A stretch of DNA of 64,000 nucleotides from Lewinellaceae bacterium (GTDB lineage: Bacteria > Bacteroidota > Bacteroidia > Chitinophagales > Saprospiraceae), in NCBI GenBank assembly GCA_020636195.1, contig JACJYH010000004.1:372001-436000 (forward strand). The letters run 5' to 3'. The translations under genes and the position numbers were made by a program. Each line of letters starts with the position of its first letter. The stretch's first letter is position 1. Positions 18,527 to 26,590 of this stretch are shown here, in pieces. The notes beneath the pieces are model-generated. The model saw only the letters and a program-made list of their open reading frames with translations. It did not search any database and was not told where the DNA came from.

Positions 18527-19141
18527 TTATTGCTCATTTTCTTGATTTTTATGGTTTTCCTGTTCAATATATGTATCTACAGCATCTACTAACAATGGAT
18601 AAAACTGCAAAAATTCTGCTTCATACAGTAATTCCTGGCTTAAAAAAGCATCGGTTGCTGCATGCAAGTTGTTCTCAAATGACACTCTAGTTTTTAATTT
18701 TTCAAAATTTGCCAATAGTCTTTCCTTGTTAATACATGATCTCAAGAAATCAAATCTTAACATTCTGTCAAACATAGGTAAAAAAGACTTTGGGAATTCA
18801 TCCCTAAAATTGTTCAAGGTTCGGTATGCAGATTCAATAAAAACATCCAAATCCTTCTCCGGGTAATATACGTCCCAATGCTTAAATAAAAAATAATCAT
18901 AACAAATGTCCACGACAACCGCTGCATATTTGCCTTGTGATTGAGACATTCTGTGGATCGAAGATTTCACGTATGTGTTGTGATCAGTATAAAAATCAAT
19001 CTTGCGGTGGATTTGGATCCCAAATTGAATTCCATCAGAAAAGCCAAGCAAATCTTTTGGTTTTATAAAATCCGCCAAAAAATTTCCGACCATCCATTCA
19101 TCTATTTCATGACTTAATGCAAGATGTGCTAAAAAATTCAA
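18527..19141 (-). CDS. acpH: Acyl carrier protein phosphodiesterase (AcpH/DUF479 family)
   Basis: A 204-residue metal-dependent HD-like enzyme that removes the 4'-phosphopantetheine arm from ACP. The sequence shows the family pattern: MNFLAHLALS at the start, GNFLADFIKP, GIQIHRKIDFYTDHN, and VVVDICYDYFLFKHW with the aspartates and histidines of the metal site. It is the first gene of the acpH-aroE-proline dehydrogenase cluster and carries the group's promoter. E. coli AcpH is about 193 residues, so the length fits. Confidence 0.87.
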   Translation of the reverse strand: MNFLAHLALSHEIDEWMVGNFLADFIKPKDLLGFSDGIQFGIQIHRKIDFYTDHNTYVKSSIHRMSQSQGKYAAVVVDICYDYFLFKHWDVYYPEKDLDVFIESAYRTLNNFRDEFPKSFLPMFDRMLRFDFLRSCINKERLLANFEKLKTRVSFENNLHAATDAFLSQELLYEAEFLQFYPLLVDAVDTYIEQENHKNQENEQ

Positions 19142-19157
19142 TACTTTTATATTTTTA

Positions 19158-19189
19158 CAAATTTAAAGCAATATTCTTATTTACGTCAA
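19158..19189 (-). promoter_or_regulatory. Bacteroidota-type promoter for acpH-aroE-proline dehydrogenase
   Basis: On the minus strand: TTG (19189-19187), a 21-base spacer, then TAAATTTG (19165-19158), 16 bases before the acpH start. Spacing equals that of the tRNA promoter. Confidence 0.65.
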
Positions 19190-19312
19190 TGTTTAACCTA
19201 AAATTCCTTTTAAGTAAAACCCCATAATTAATATTATGTTAAATAGGATTTTATACTTTTATGATGATCACTGTCCTATTATTCCAGTTTTCTCCTTATT
19301 AAAATTAATAAC

Positions 19313-19579
19313 ATGTTCAAAAGATTCTTGGTAATAGCACTCATCGACATTGCCATCCTTGCAATTCCTTTTACAGCGATGCAATTCAGCGATCAGGTCA
19401 ATTGGTCCATGATGGATTTTATTTTGATGGGCTTCATGATACTTGTTCTTGGTATTGTTTTAAATATTATACTGAATTCTCGTCTTACGAAGAAAATGAA
19501 AATATTTTGGTTCGTTTTAGCAATGTGTATTTTTCTAATTGTATGGGTCGAACTAGCTGTCGGTATTTTTGACATTTAA
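19313..19579 (+). CDS. Small three-helix membrane protein, unknown function
   Basis: An 88-residue protein that is almost entirely hydrophobic, with three predicted membrane segments (about 5-22, 33-55, 62-85) separated by short charged turns (SRLTKKMK). It lacks any catalytic motif. Similar tiny membrane proteins are common and unnamed in Bacteroidota. It lies between the divergent acpH promoter and pssA and appears to be transcribed alone. The hydrophobic pattern and clear start support it as a real gene. Confidence 0.65.
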   Translation: MFKRFLVIALIDIAILAIPFTAMQFSDQVNWSMMDFILMGFMILVLGIVLNIILNSRLTKKMKIFWFVLAMCIFLIVWVELAVGIFDI

Positions 19580-19651
19580 AGAACGGTTGTGCGTTGGGGA
19601 AATACCTAACAAAGAAATTTTTCACCTCATGGATTATCGATTATTTAAATT

Positions 19652-19659
19652 TACCTTTG
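19652..19659 (+). promoter_or_regulatory. Candidate -7 promoter element for pssA
   Basis: TACCTTTG, 31 bases before the TTG start of pssA, matches TAnnTTTG. No -33 TTG at standard spacing. Confidence 0.45.
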
Positions 19660-19690
19660 TGTTCTATTTTATCACTTTAATTTTTAGCAT

Positions 19691-20401
19691 TTGAAAAAAT
19701 ATATTCCTTCCATCATCACAGGCGGCAGTATATTGTGCGGTGTCATGGCGATTCAGTTGGGCGATTTCTATTGGAGTTCCATATTAATCATTTGTTCGAT
19801 AGTCTTGGACACTTTAGATGGCCTAGTTGCTAGGCTATTGCATGCTACAAGTGAGTTTGGAAAACAAATGGATTCATTCGCAGATATTATCAGCTTTGGT
19901 TTGGCACCGGCATATATGTATTTTCTTATGGCTCCTGATGATTCATTGATTGTAAAATTGGTACCATCTTTCATGGTTTTAGCCGGTGTCATTCGACTTA
20001 TCATTTTCAATCTCTCCCCTTCTCGTCCATATTTCAGAGGATTGCCGATTCCATCGAATGCATTATTTTTTCTAGGTATTATTCTTGGATATCACAATGA
20101 AAATCAATTCATTATAAACTTTTTTGATATTAAAATCAACTACATCATTACTGCACTGTTTATGAGTGCGATGATGTTGGCGTTTCCCTTAAGAATGTTC
20201 AGTCTGAAGGGATTTTCAAAGACGCAACAAAAATCCAATATCTTCCTGTATCTCTTGGTAGGAATTTCTATTATTTTATTGCTTGTGTTCTCCTACCCTG
20301 CCATTCCTCTCTTGGTTTTGACATACATTCTTCTATCAATCATCTATACTTTCACAACAAAAGTGGATGCAACTGTTGATGAAGTACCTAAGTTTATGTA
20401 A
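19691..20401 (+). CDS. pssA: CDP-diacylglycerol--serine O-phosphatidyltransferase
   Basis: Integral membrane enzyme making phosphatidylserine, the precursor of phosphatidylethanolamine. The CDP-alcohol phosphotransferase signature DGx2ARx8Gx3Dx3D is complete, from Asp43 to Asp65 (DGLVARLLHATSEFG..MDSFADIISFG). About six to eight membrane segments fill the 236 residues. The start is TTG at 19691, immediately before the conserved KKYIPSIIT N-terminus; no ATG is available nearby. The ferredoxin gene starts 24 bases after the stop and may be cotranscribed. No phosphatidylserine decarboxylase lies in the window. Confidence 0.93.
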   Translation: MKKYIPSIITGGSILCGVMAIQLGDFYWSSILIICSIVLDTLDGLVARLLHATSEFGKQMDSFADIISFGLAPAYMYFLMAPDDSLIVKLVPSFMVLAGVIRLIIFNLSPSRPYFRGLPIPSNALFFLGIILGYHNENQFIINFFDIKINYIITALFMSAMMLAFPLRMFSLKGFSKTQQKSNIFLYLLVGISIILLLVFSYPAIPLLVLTYILLSIIYTFTTKVDATVDEVPKFM

Positions 20402-20425
20402 TTTTGCGCAAAATTTTTATTTGAT

Positions 20426-20773
20426 ATGGCTATTTATATCACTGACGAATGTATCAATTGTGGAGCTTGTGAACCGGAATGCCCCAATAATGCCATTTAT
20501 GAAGGAGGCGTAAATTGGAAAATGACCGATGGTACACAATTGTCCGGAAGCTACACATTGGATAATGGTAATGTCATCAACGTATCTAGTCCACAACCAC
20601 CCGTTTCTGAAGAATTTTATTTTATAGTTGCAGATAAATGTACCGAATGTAAAGGTTTTCATGAAGAACCACAATGTGCAGCGGTTTGTCCTGTTGATTG
20701 TTGTCTCCCCGACCCCAACCATGTAGAAACTGAAGAGCAACTTTTAAATAGAAAGGAGAAGCTTCATTTATAA
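20426..20773 (+). CDS. 2[4Fe-4S] ferredoxin, Allochromatium (Alvin) type
   Basis: A 115-residue electron carrier. The first cluster motif is CxxCxxCxxxCP at Cys9, 12, 15 and 19. The second is CxxCx8CxxxCP (KCTECKGFHEEPQCAAVCP); the 8-residue spacing and C-terminal extension are typical of Alvin-type ferredoxins. The insert between the two sites is about 45 residues, longer than in minimal ferredoxins, and contains a WKMTDGTQ segment seen in Bacteroidota versions. The redox partner cannot be inferred from the neighbours. Confidence 0.92.
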   Translation: MAIYITDECINCGACEPECPNNAIYEGGVNWKMTDGTQLSGSYTLDNGNVINVSSPQPPVSEEFYFIVADKCTECKGFHEEPQCAAVCPVDCCLPDPNHVETEEQLLNRKEKLHL

Positions 20774-20815
20774 CTATATATATTATAAAATTTTTTTGTG
20801 TTTTAAAATACTATA

Positions 20816-22099
20816 TCAAAATCTATATCGCAATCCTACGCCAACAAGCGTATTGACCTGTTTTGGTTCACTGTTTTGAGATACATCCGGCAATGCAGAT
20901 GCATCGAGAACATTTTTTTGAAAATTCCAATTGATTTTTTGGTTTATATTAGCATAAACAGAGAGGGTTTTATAAAAATTGTAATCAAGATCGAGATGAA
21001 CCACATGCAACCATTTTGGATAATTTGATACTAATTTGGCCGAAATAGTTGAGTTATCTACTGATCGAAAGGAAGACCAATTGTCACCAATATATCGAGA
21101 TAATTCATACGTTAAACCCATCGACAACTTATTGTTCCAATGTCGTGATATTCTATGATTTACGGATACATAGTGGGCTTTTTGAGTGCTAATAACAATG
21201 GTATCTTGATTTTTAACCACAATACCTGAAGATGAATCCGTATTGGAAGCTGAAGGCATCGTTGGAGCAAAACTTTCAAAATTATTTGATATGTAGGATC
21301 GAAGATAATACATTGTATTCCCCTGAAGTATCCTTGTATAGCCCAAACCAGCTTGCAATTGCCATTTTTGACTATTTAAATATTCATATTGGATGAATAG
21401 ATTATTTAAATTTATAGTGTTACTTAAATCAAATGAGTGTAATACACTAAATATAAATACATTACGATTGCTATTTTTAATATTACTTATTGGTTCGTGT
21501 TGTACAAGATTATACATTGAAGGTGTAGTAACATCCGTATAGACTTTGGATGTAAGGGTTGGCAATGATTCCAATGACGTATTCAAATTCACAAAGCTTG
21601 TTGCATTTTCTTTTACTGTTTCGATCTTAGAACCGTAATTCACAACTTTTGGTACTACGTCTTGCGGTTCATATTGATTTTGTGGTATAGTATTTTCTAC
21701 ATGTGTAAGTGCATAATCTTGGTTATTGTTTTTGGTTGTGGAATTTGAAGCATGGGATATGCCTGACTTTGTCGCAATTTCTTCATCTTTGTTACTTTCT
21801 ACTGTTTCTGCTACCCTATTTGCATTGATTTTTTCTGCAAGATTAGATTTGTCTGTTGTTGGTATATTGTCGTCATTTGAACTTACTATATTTATCTGCT
21901 CAGTTGACGATTTCCTCATATTTGTATCATGTATTTGTCTAACTCCCCACAAGCCAATAGAGATGAGCAGAATCCCAAGAATCCAATACAAAAGAAATAA
22001 AGGAGACTTCCTCTTCTCATTTTCAGGCAACTCACGATCTAAAATGGACCGCATTGTATCCCATTGCTGCTGTTTTAAAGTTTTCAAATTATTGTCCAT
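20816..22099 (-). CDS. Inner-membrane-anchored protein with C-terminal beta-barrel-like domain; putative anti-sigma partner
   Basis: A 427-residue protein that overlaps the ECF sigma gene by 11 bases. Layout: about 33 cytoplasmic residues (QQWDTMRSILDREL), one membrane helix at 34-51, a low-complexity Ser/Asn/Thr-rich stretch to about 190, then about 230 residues of alternating beta pattern ending LVGVGLRYRF, with a terminal Phe as in outer-membrane barrel strands. Gene order and the short N-terminal cytoplasmic part suggest an anti-sigma role; the barrel-like domain would then sit across or near the outer membrane. No canonical anti-sigma motif is visible, so this is inference. Confidence 0.65.
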   Translation of the reverse strand: MDNNLKTLKQQQWDTMRSILDRELPENEKRKSPLFLLYWILGILLISIGLWGVRQIHDTNMRKSSTEQINIVSSNDDNIPTTDKSNLAEKINANRVAETVESNKDEEIATKSGISHASNSTTKNNNQDYALTHVENTIPQNQYEPQDVVPKVVNYGSKIETVKENATSFVNLNTSLESLPTLTSKVYTDVTTPSMYNLVQHEPISNIKNSNRNVFIFSVLHSFDLSNTINLNNLFIQYEYLNSQKWQLQAGLGYTRILQGNTMYYLRSYISNNFESFAPTMPSASNTDSSSGIVVKNQDTIVISTQKAHYVSVNHRISRHWNNKLSMGLTYELSRYIGDNWSSFRSVDNSTISAKLVSNYPKWLHVVHLDLDYNFYKTLSVYANINQKINWNFQKNVLDASALPDVSQNSEPKQVNTLVGVGLRYRF

Positions 22100-22661
22100 A
22101 TTTGTATTCTGAGTCTATAAATGATAACCAATTTTTTAAATTTTTCCGTGATTCAGAGAGCAACCATTTGGATGTCCCTTCTGAAAGCTGCAACTGTTCT
22201 GCGATTTCCCTGTGTGAATAACCTTCCATGACATACTTTATAAAAACATCCTTTTGCTTTTCGGGCAGTTTCCCCATCATATTCAACAGAAAATTCAAAT
22301 CAAAATCATTTCCAATAGCAGTTTCAAATTGCTTGGTATTGGATTCCTCCAATTCTAAAAACTTGATGACTTGCTTCTCTTTGCGGAAATGATCGTACAT
22401 CTTATTGAATGCAATTTTCTTGATCCAACCTTCTACATTACCCCTTTCTTTGTAACCTGAAACTGCTGCCTTATATACAGATAAAAACGTGTCGTTGATA
22501 ATAGAACACACCATTGCATCATCCTTGATATATCTTTTGATGTAGAGAAAAATCCTATCAAAATACCTTTTGTACAGCAACTCTTGAGCCTTCCTATCAT
22601 TTTGCTGACAAGAAGCCATAAGTGTATCATCACTGATTAAAAATCCAAAAGGCTGCTTCAT
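22089..22661 (-). CDS. ECF-type RNA polymerase sigma factor (locus 1)
   Basis: A 190-residue sigma-70 family ECF factor. The region 2-like part is around residues 20-90 (AQELLYKRYFDRIFLYIKRYI, then GNVEGWIKKIAFNKMYDHFRK). Region 4 is around 125-180 (LPEKQKDVFIKYVMEGYSHREIAEQLQLSEGTSKWLLSESRKNLK), with a helix-turn-helix. It should direct transcription of an envelope-related regulon in response to release from its membrane partner encoded just downstream, with which it overlaps by 11 bases. Confidence 0.92.
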   Translation of the reverse strand: MKQPFGFLISDDTLMASCQQNDRKAQELLYKRYFDRIFLYIKRYIKDDAMVCSIINDTFLSVYKAAVSGYKERGNVEGWIKKIAFNKMYDHFRKEKQVIKFLELEESNTKQFETAIGNDFDLNFLLNMMGKLPEKQKDVFIKYVMEGYSHREIAEQLQLSEGTSKWLLSESRKNLKNWLSFIDSEYKYGQ

Positions 22662-22772
22662 GGATAGAAGTACATCATACCCTTAATACGTATGAAATGC
22701 AGATTTGGTTGGTAAAAAGTAGTTTTTATTCTTCCATCTAAATTTGAGATTATATAAATTTATTGTTCCTGA

Positions 22773-23264
22773 TTAAATTCCGTCGATGATACTTTTCAAA
22801 TCGGCAGGCCTGTACGCTATAGATTTCAAGACCTTATCATCTTGGCTGCGATAAACTAAATATTCGCCATTTTTCTCCACGATGTAGGAATCAGTATCTT
22901 TTTGTTCTTTGTAATAATTTTGGGTCAACACCGCTGTTTCCATATCACGACATGCTTTACTCATGTTAGATGCTTGAACTTCATCAAAAAGCTGCTTGAA
23001 TCTAGACGCTAAACCAAATTCTAGCACCGCACCCGAAAGCACATATTGTAAATCACACAAAGCATCTGCTATTTCCACTAAATCATTGTCTTGGATGGCT
23101 TGCTCCAATTCCTTCAATTCTTCCGATAATAAATTGATCCTGAGCTGACACCGATTTGGATCAGGTATGCTTGGCTCACCAACTACAGGCATAGAAAATA
23201 AATCATGAAAAGCAGCTACATCGGTCAATCCATGGGGTTCATCGAAATGATATTTCATAAACAT
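22773..23264 (-). CDS. MazG/PRA-PH-like nucleotide pyrophosphohydrolase family protein
   Basis: A 163-residue all-alpha NTP pyrophosphohydrolase-like protein. Metal-binding residues appear as EELKELEQAI, then EIADALCDLQYVL, the ExxE...ExxD pattern of the MazG/HisE superfamily. The start at 23264 is preferred: a longer in-frame ATG at 23300 would place a TATTTTCG promoter-like sequence inside the gene. Substrate is unknown; relatives hydrolyse non-canonical NTPs or phosphoribosyl-ATP. It is divergent from the TRAP-type binding protein across 82 bases. Confidence 0.8.
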   Translation of the reverse strand: MFMKYHFDEPHGLTDVAAFHDLFSMPVVGEPSIPDPNRCQLRINLLSEELKELEQAIQDNDLVEIADALCDLQYVLSGAVLEFGLASRFKQLFDEVQASNMSKACRDMETAVLTQNYYKEQKDTDSYIVEKNGEYLVYRSQDDKVLKSIAYRPADLKSIIDGI

Positions 23265-23346
23265 TTTTGTTAAGGAATGCGAAAATAGAGGAAAAATCAT
23301 TAATTATGCATTGTCATACATCAAATATTCAAATACAAAAGGTAAA

Positions 23347-24453
23347 ATGGACAGAAAAACCTTCCTTAAATCAACCTTCCTCGGTGCAGCAGGTGTGGGA
23401 ACGGGCATTTTATCTTGTAAAAACTCTCCAACAGAATCCAATGTAGCCCAACAAAATTCCAAGTTGTATAAATGGAAGATGGTCACTACATGGCCACCCA
23501 ATTTTCCTGTTCTTGGTGAAGCATGTGCGTTGTTTGCCCAATGGGTGAAGGAATTATCTCAAGGCCAGATGAGCATCACTGTCTATGGCGCAGGAGAACT
23601 TATACCCGCAATGGAAGTTTTTGATGCAGTAAGCAATGGCGCAGCTGAGATGGGCAACGGTGCATCTTATTATTGGGCTGGAAGGCATCCATCAACCCCC
23701 TATTTTACCAGTGTACCTTTTGGATTGAATGCTCAGCAAATGAATGCATGGTTATATTCCGGAGAAGGTATGCAGCTGTGGAACGAATTGTATGCAAAAT
23801 ACAACCTAAAACCATTTCCTTCGGGCAATACAGGCGTTCAAATGGCGGGTTGGTTCAATAGAAAAATGAATACGATTGCAAATTTTAAAGGCCTAAAGAT
23901 GAGGATGCCGGGTTTAGGAGCGAAAGTGATCAGCAAGATAGGCGCTACCGCTGTGTTGTCTTCAGGAAGTGAGATTTACACAAATCTCGAAAGAGGCGTG
24001 ATCGATGCCACCGAATGGATTGGGCCATACCATGATTATATAATGGGATTTCATAAAATTGCCAAGTATTACTATGCTCCGGGTTGGCATGAAACGGGAT
24101 CAACGCTTGAAAATATCATCAATCTCAGAGAATACAATGCTCTCCCAAGGTTTCTGCAAGAAGTGCTGGAAACAGCTTCATCGAGAATGAATGTTTGGGT
24201 GTTATCTGAATTCGAAGCTAAAAACAACCTCTATCTCAAAAAAATAAAGGAAGAAAGCAGCGTGGAATTGCTGACATTTACTCCTGAAATTCTTTCTGCC
24301 TTAAGAGACAAAGCAAGGGAAGTTTTAAATGAAATTTCAATGTATGATGAAATGGCCCAAAAAATCCACCAATCGTATTTCAGATTTTATAAAGAAATGA
24401 ATGAATGGTCAACTTTCTCAGAGAAAGCATTCTACAATCTTCCAAAATTGTAA
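23347..24453 (+). CDS. TRAP transporter substrate-binding lipoprotein, TakP-like (orphan)
   Basis: A 368-residue extracytoplasmic binding protein. The N-terminus MDRKTFLKSTFLGAAG..GILSC has a Tat-like RK motif and a lipobox cysteine at 24; the start at 23347 gives this signal, whereas an upstream ATG at 23311 adds unconserved residues. The body has DctP/TakP hallmarks: WKMVTTWPPNFPVLGEA, YGAGELIPAMEVFDAVSNGAAEMG, FPSGNTGVQMAGWF, LKMRMPGLGAKV and DATEWIGPYHD. TakP-like proteins bind 2-oxo acids or related carboxylates. No DctQ or DctM permease gene is nearby, so its partner lies elsewhere or it works without one. Confidence 0.88.
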   Translation: MDRKTFLKSTFLGAAGVGTGILSCKNSPTESNVAQQNSKLYKWKMVTTWPPNFPVLGEACALFAQWVKELSQGQMSITVYGAGELIPAMEVFDAVSNGAAEMGNGASYYWAGRHPSTPYFTSVPFGLNAQQMNAWLYSGEGMQLWNELYAKYNLKPFPSGNTGVQMAGWFNRKMNTIANFKGLKMRMPGLGAKVISKIGATAVLSSGSEIYTNLERGVIDATEWIGPYHDYIMGFHKIAKYYYAPGWHETGSTLENIINLREYNALPRFLQEVLETASSRMNVWVLSEFEAKNNLYLKKIKEESSVELLTFTPEILSALRDKAREVLNEISMYDEMAQKIHQSYFRFYKEMNEWSTFSEKAFYNLPKL

Positions 24454-24457
24454 TCAC

Positions 24458-24676
24458 TTAAGAAATAAAAAGGGCTTTGATCAATGATTTAATCAATGAA
24501 ATTTCGGGAAGGTGGAATGTGTTTTCTTCTTCATTATAACCTTGCATTTCAGTCGCTGTCAATTCCTGCGTTTTTGTCGGTGCTTCGAAATGGTATAAAA
24601 ATATAGTAGATGTCACGCTTAAAACAAGCGTCAAAACCCAAAAGAAATTTTTAAGAAGATGCTTTAATTTTAACAT
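24458..24676 (-). CDS. Small single-pass membrane or exported protein, unknown function
   Basis: A 72-residue protein starting MLKLKHLLKNFFWVL, with one hydrophobic segment at about 10-30 followed by a polar region and the amphipathic C-terminus FHLPEISLIKSLIKALF. An upstream in-frame ATG at 24712 would add 12 unconserved residues. Small proteins with a similar layout and LPExxLIK-type tail occur in Bacteroidota, but I cannot name a family. It converges with the TRAP-like gene, with 4 bases between stops. Confidence 0.55.
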   Translation of the reverse strand: MLKLKHLLKNFFWVLTLVLSVTSTIFLYHFEAPTKTQELTATEMQGYNEEENTFHLPEISLIKSLIKALFIS

Positions 24677-24743
24677 AAACTTAGGATTACTAGGCATATA
24701 ACACATAAACAAACGAATTTGTTAACTAAAGTCTAATTATTTT

Positions 24744-25475
24744 GTGAGTCCACCATTTACGATTGAATTTGAAGACGACCATTTGCTTGCCATACATAAG
24801 CCTTATGGATGGTTTGTACACAGTACTGCACTGGATCGATCATGTGAAATGGTTGTGATGCCACTATTGAGGGATTATGTAGGGCACTATATTTATCCGG
24901 CACACAGAATAGATCGAAAAACGTCAGGTGTTCTGCTTTTCTCAAAAAATGAAGATGTGCATGTTAAAATCAGAAAACTTTTTGAAAACCAGTTAGTGAT
25001 CAAAGAATACCACGCTATAGTGAGAGGATTTGTCCATGAAGAAATCTCGATAGATTACCCACTCACCAATGACAGAGGAAAGGTTCAAGATGCTTCTACC
25101 GAGATATTTCCCTTAGGTTATGGTGAAATACCTTTGAGTAGTGGCAAACATGCTACTTCAAGATACTCTTTAATCAAAGCAATCCCCAAAACCGGAAGAC
25201 AGCACCAAATAAGAAAGCATTTGAAACACATTTTCCATCCTATTCTAGGCGACAGGCCACATGGATGCAATAAGCAAAATAGATTCCTTTTGCAAAATTT
25301 TGGACTCTCTGAAATGCTACTTCATGCAAGAAGTTTGTCTTTTCGCCACCCTATCACTGATGCTGAGATATGTATAACCTCTGCTTATTCGCCCGAATTC
25401 TCAAGAATGCTTCATGATCTTCACATCAATACATCGGATTTAAAGCATGCAAATCATACTCACTTGAACGAGTGA
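24744..25475 (+). CDS. truC: tRNA pseudouridine(65) synthase TruC-like
   Basis: RluA-superfamily pseudouridine synthase of 243 residues. The catalytic aspartate is Asp57 in HRIDRKTSG; other hallmarks are LLAIHKPYGWFVH near residue 14, YHAIVRG near 90 and the C-terminal TGRQHQIRKHLKHIFHPILGD loop. The HIFHPILGD form and overall short length fit TruC, which modifies U65 of tRNA, better than RluA/C/D. The start is GTG at 24744, directly before the conserved SPPFTIEFEDDHLLAIHKP region. Not obviously in an operon. Confidence 0.85.
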   Translation: MSPPFTIEFEDDHLLAIHKPYGWFVHSTALDRSCEMVVMPLLRDYVGHYIYPAHRIDRKTSGVLLFSKNEDVHVKIRKLFENQLVIKEYHAIVRGFVHEEISIDYPLTNDRGKVQDASTEIFPLGYGEIPLSSGKHATSRYSLIKAIPKTGRQHQIRKHLKHIFHPILGDRPHGCNKQNRFLLQNFGLSEMLLHARSLSFRHPITDAEICITSAYSPEFSRMLHDLHINTSDLKHANHTHLNE

Positions 25476-25477
25476 TT

Positions 25478-25507
25478 TGTAGATACCGTAAGTTTTATAT
25501 AGATTTG
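25478..25507 (+). promoter_or_regulatory. Bacteroidota-type promoter for the S66 peptidase gene
   Basis: TTG at 25478-25480, a 19-base spacer, then TAGATTTG at 25500-25507, 24 bases before the ATG at 25531. Confidence 0.6.
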
Positions 25508-25530
25508 TATTTTCGCATAAAATAACAGAT

Positions 25531-26580
25531 ATGCAAAGACGAGATTTCAACAAAATGATGACAGTAGCGCCCTTAGGGTTGGGTATGACACCATTTGCAC
25601 ATACATCCGATAAAATTTTGGAAAATTGTACTTGGAGTAGAATTAAACCACATCCATGGAAGCAAGGCGATAAGGTTGCATTGGTAGCACCCGGAAGTCC
25701 CATTAAACCGGAAAAATTTGACAATGCAGTCAAGAATCTAGAAAACTTGGGGTTGGTACCCGTATTTACAGATACTGTTTTCAAAAAATATGGATATCTG
25801 GCAGGTACAGATGAAGAAAGAAGTGCTGACCTCATGCATCATTTTGAAAATAAAGACATCAAAGGCATTTGGTGTCTTCGTGGAGGCTATGGTTGCACAC
25901 GCATTTTATCATCACTTGATTATGATGTTATCCGTCGCAATCCCAAGATATTGATTGGTTACAGTGATATTACTGCGCTTTTACTCGCCATCTTCCAAAA
26001 GACAGGATTGGTAGGTTATCACGGCCCGGTCAGCATTTCCAATATTTTTACTGATTTTACTCAGCAACAAGTCAAACAAATCTTATTTGGTCAAGCAGAA
26101 GCACATCATGACATACCACTTGTATCTCAAACTGACGTCGTCTACCGTCAGAGCCCGTACACGATCACTCCCGGAAAATCTAGTGGGACACTAATTGGTG
26201 GAAATTTATCGCTATTGGTCAACCTGCCACGGACAGCTTATGCACCATCTTACGAAGGAAAATTGGTCTTTATAGAAGATGTCGGTGAAAAGCCATATAG
26301 AATAGACCGTATGCTGACCTATCTATTGGAAGCAACAGATTTAAAGCACGCCAAAGGCATCATCCTTGGTGTATTTGCTGATTGCGAACCCAAAGAAGAT
26401 GATGTGTCTCTCACATTAAAAGAGACGCTGATAGACAGACTTGCATCTTTGGATATTCCTTGCTTTTATGGTTTCACCTTTGGTCATGTATCGGATATTT
26501 GCACCTTCCCTATTGGCATCAAAGCTGAAATGAATGCAGATACCTTTTCAGTACGACTACTTGAAAAAGCCACGAGATAA
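25531..26580 (+). CDS. LD-carboxypeptidase, peptidase family S66
   Basis: A 349-residue serine peptidase of the LdcA/MccF family that trims L,D-peptide bonds in murein recycling. Motifs: VALVAPGSPI near residue 50, GIWCLRGGYGCTRIL near 112, and the nucleophile Ser145 in LIGYSDITALL. The Glu of the Ser-Glu-His triad is probably in VFIEDVGEKPYRIDRML, and the His is in FTFGHVSDICTFPIG. The N-terminus MQRRDFNKMMTVAPLG resembles a Tat signal (RRDF), suggesting export, unlike cytosolic E. coli LdcA. Confidence 0.9.
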   Translation: MQRRDFNKMMTVAPLGLGMTPFAHTSDKILENCTWSRIKPHPWKQGDKVALVAPGSPIKPEKFDNAVKNLENLGLVPVFTDTVFKKYGYLAGTDEERSADLMHHFENKDIKGIWCLRGGYGCTRILSSLDYDVIRRNPKILIGYSDITALLLAIFQKTGLVGYHGPVSISNIFTDFTQQQVKQILFGQAEAHHDIPLVSQTDVVYRQSPYTITPGKSSGTLIGGNLSLLVNLPRTAYAPSYEGKLVFIEDVGEKPYRIDRMLTYLLEATDLKHAKGIILGVFADCEPKEDDVSLTLKETLIDRLASLDIPCFYGFTFGHVSDICTFPIGIKAEMNADTFSVRLLEKATR

Positions 26581-26590
26581 GGAGTGCGCC

